Assembly (NCBI GenBank): GCA_003532195.1
Contig: DOFA01000267.1
Span: 1 to 6,610, forward strand
Source of the DNA: Clostridiales bacterium
GTDB lineage: Bacteria; Bacillota; Clostridia; Saccharofermentanales; UBA5734
Direction: 5' to 3'
Length of the DNA stretch: 6,610 nucleotides
This document shows, in pieces, positions 5,436-6,610 of the stretch (position 1 is the first letter of the stretch; every line of letters begins with the position of its first letter). Below the pieces are notes generated by a model, which saw only the letters and a program-made list of their open reading frames with translations, made no database searches and was not told the DNA's origin. The translations under genes were made by a program, and so were the position numbers.

Positions 5436-6191
5436 ATGGATCTCCGGCAAATATCCGCTATTGATATGCACACACATTACAACCATGGCAGCCAGCGCGA
5501 CACCAAGGTCAGCGAGGTTTACAGCGCTGACCTGGACTATATCCGGCAGATGAGTTTAGCAGCCAACATCATGGTATCCTTTGCCTCGACCTTTGCCTCG
5601 GTTCTTTCCCCGGAAGGTGTCGTTGAGGAGAATGCTTATAATTATGCCAGGACTCAGGAAATCGATTGGCTTTTCCAATGGGCGGTCATTGAACCGCGCA
5701 TCGAGGCAACCTTCGAACAGGCTGAACAAATGCTGAAGAATCGCAAATGCGTCGGAATTAAGATCCATCCGGCCAACCATGGTTATGCCCTGCCGGATCA
5801 CGCCGACCGCTTGTTTTCCTTTGCCGCCGAACGTAACGCGATCATCCTGACACATCCGGACCATACAGCCGAAATACCGCGGTATGCCGATAAGTATCCG
5901 GATATGACGCTGATCATCGCTCATCTGGGTTCGGTCGAGCAGATCGAAGCCATCAGAAATGCCCGCTGCGCTAACATTTTCGTTGACACATCCGGTCGCG
6001 CGAGCAGTCAGAACCGAATCATCGAGCATGCTGTGGAGCAAGTCGGTTCCGATCGTATCTTATTTGGTACGGACACCTATGCTGCCGGTTTCCAGCGTGG
6101 CCGCATCGAATATGCCCTCATCAGCGACGAAGACAAGGCTAATATTTTATATAAGAACGCCTTAAAACTCTTCCGGCGCAACCTTCAATAA
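5436..6191 (+). CDS. Amidohydrolase_2-type metal-dependent hydrolase (TIM barrel)
   Basis: 251 residues from ATG 5436 (259 if ATG 5412 is used). It belongs to the amidohydrolase superfamily branch PF04909, which includes lactonases such as 2-pyrone-4,6-dicarboxylate hydrolase and non-oxidative decarboxylases. Metal-site residues are visible at the right places: His12-Thr-His14 after strand 1 (IDMHTH), Lys109-Ile-His111 (GIKIHP), His140 (LTHPD), His163 (IAHLG) and Asp213 (FGTDTY), followed by the usual C-terminal helix ending in NALKLF. It is short for the family, which often runs 280-340 residues, with few insertions between strands, so it may be a compact member. Cytoplasmic, as no signal peptide is seen. 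A lactonase or decarboxylase for a sugar acid would fit the neighbours but is inference. Its 3' end overlaps the convergent glycoside hydrolase gene by 7 bp. Confidence 0.88.
   Translation: MDLRQISAIDMHTHYNHGSQRDTKVSEVYSADLDYIRQMSLAANIMVSFASTFASVLSPEGVVEENAYNYARTQEIDWLFQWAVIEPRIEATFEQAEQMLKNRKCVGIKIHPANHGYALPDHADRLFSFAAERNAIILTHPDHTAEIPRYADKYPDMTLIIAHLGSVEQIEAIRNARCANIFVDTSGRASSQNRIIEHAVEQVGSDRILFGTDTYAAGFQRGRIEYALISDEDKANILYKNALKLFRRNLQ
6185..6191. other. Tail-to-tail overlap of two convergent genes
   Basis: The amidohydrolase stop TAA (6189-6191) and the minus-strand glycoside hydrolase stop TGA (6187-6185) overlap by 7 bp. There is no space for a terminator between them, so each transcript must run into the other gene or end inside it. 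Confidence 0.85.
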
Positions 6192-6610
6192 TCCAGCACC
6201 ACCATCTGATGACAGCGCACTTCCGGGACGGTCAGGCTGACGCGGCCGCCTTCCTGGCGGAACGCGAGCGGTTCGCCGCCTGGCATCAGGCGGGCTGCCC
6301 GCACGGTTTCACCGATCTCCAGCTCCGCCGGCACCTGAAAGACCGGCGGCAGGTCCTCGATGACCGAGGTTCGGCCGCGCTGGATCGGCGACCCGTAAAG
6401 CAGATGCAGGACATAGCGATGCCCGGCCCTTTGGCGGACGAAACGCGCCCGGCCGGCGCTGGGCAGGCCGACTTGCATGACCGGCTGCCGGTAAACCAGC
6501 CGCAGCGCGTTGAGAAAATAATCGCGGTGGAACTGCGCGCCGTGCTCGAAATACAGCCGGCAGACCGCATGGGCCAGGTAGACAACGCCACCGTAGCGCA
6601 CTGCGGCGGG
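6185..6610 (-). CDS. Glycoside hydrolase, C-terminal part (GHL6 / beta-galactosidase-trimerisation type); runs off right edge
   Basis: About 141 residues of the C-terminus; the frame is open through the right edge, so the gene starts outside the window. The pattern FHRDYFLNALRLVY, then RYVLHLLYGSPIQRG, SVIEDLPPV and a final VPEVRCHQMVVLDY is one I recognise from the end of proteins with a hypothetical glycosyl hydrolase 6 barrel and a beta-galactosidase trimerisation domain. There the last ~120 residues form a beta-rich accessory domain after the trimerisation domain. Some proteins of that layout are alpha-L-fucosidases (GH151), but the catalytic barrel is not in view, so the substrate cannot be given. 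The GTG at 6601 is internal, not the start. It is transcribed towards the sugar cluster and is perhaps the enzyme releasing the sugar that the cluster uses. Confidence 0.7.
   Translation of the reverse strand, partial: PAAVRYGGVVYLAHAVCRLYFEHGAQFHRDYFLNALRLVYRQPVMQVGLPSAGRARFVRQRAGHRYVLHLLYGSPIQRGRTSVIEDLPPVFQVPAELEIGETVRAARLMPGGEPLAFRQEGGRVSLTVPEVRCHQMVVLDY

Overview
The window is GC-rich bacterial DNA (about 60% G+C in most genes, strong AGGAGG-type ribosome binding sites). It is organised as a co-directional catabolic gene cluster on the + strand, with one gene fragment on the minus strand at each edge. The organism cannot be named from this window. The cluster style (transaldolase-fold proteins, GarR, LacI and a nearby glycoside hydrolase) suits a carbohydrate-fermenting anaerobe. 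The first ~95 bases look foreign: they encode, on the minus strand, the N-terminus of a MerR regulator of the kind common in Desulfobacterota. They are also much poorer in G+C (43 of the first 100 bases, against 64 of the next 100).

Layout. Bases 1-94: MerR N-terminal fragment (-). About 92-100: abrupt junction. Bases 98-841: sugar isomerase/epimerase lacking its N-terminus (+). Bases 925-1956 and 2039-3094: two tandem, collinear transaldolase-fold paralogues with an unusual active site. Bases 3111-4022: tartronate semialdehyde reductase (GarR). Bases 4040-5050: LacI-family regulator. Bases 5119-5406: small three-helix membrane protein of unknown role. Bases 5436-6191: amidohydrolase_2-type metal hydrolase. 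Bases 6185-6610: C-terminal part of a glycoside hydrolase on the minus strand, overlapping the amidohydrolase tail to tail by 7 bp. No RNA genes, CRISPR arrays or insertion sequences were seen. No stretch over 300 bases lacks a gene.

How the genes may work together (inference). GarR is the best-identified enzyme and acts on tartronate semialdehyde (or hydroxypyruvate). A transaldolase/fructose-6-phosphate aldolase type enzyme cuts a 2-ketose between C3 and C4. If the ketose is a 5-keto-hexonate/ketohexuronate such as fructuronate or tagaturonate, that cut gives a dihydroxyacetone unit plus exactly tartronate semialdehyde, which GarR would reduce to glycerate. The epimerase upstream would supply the right ketohexuronate. 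This would be a carboxylate counterpart of the sulfo-transaldolase route for sulfoquinovose, under control of the linked LacI protein. It is the most interesting hypothesis in the window and is untested. Both transaldolase-like proteins carry Gln where transaldolase has its catalytic Glu, and Met or Gln where the family has Phe/Tyr, consistent with a non-standard substrate or reaction.
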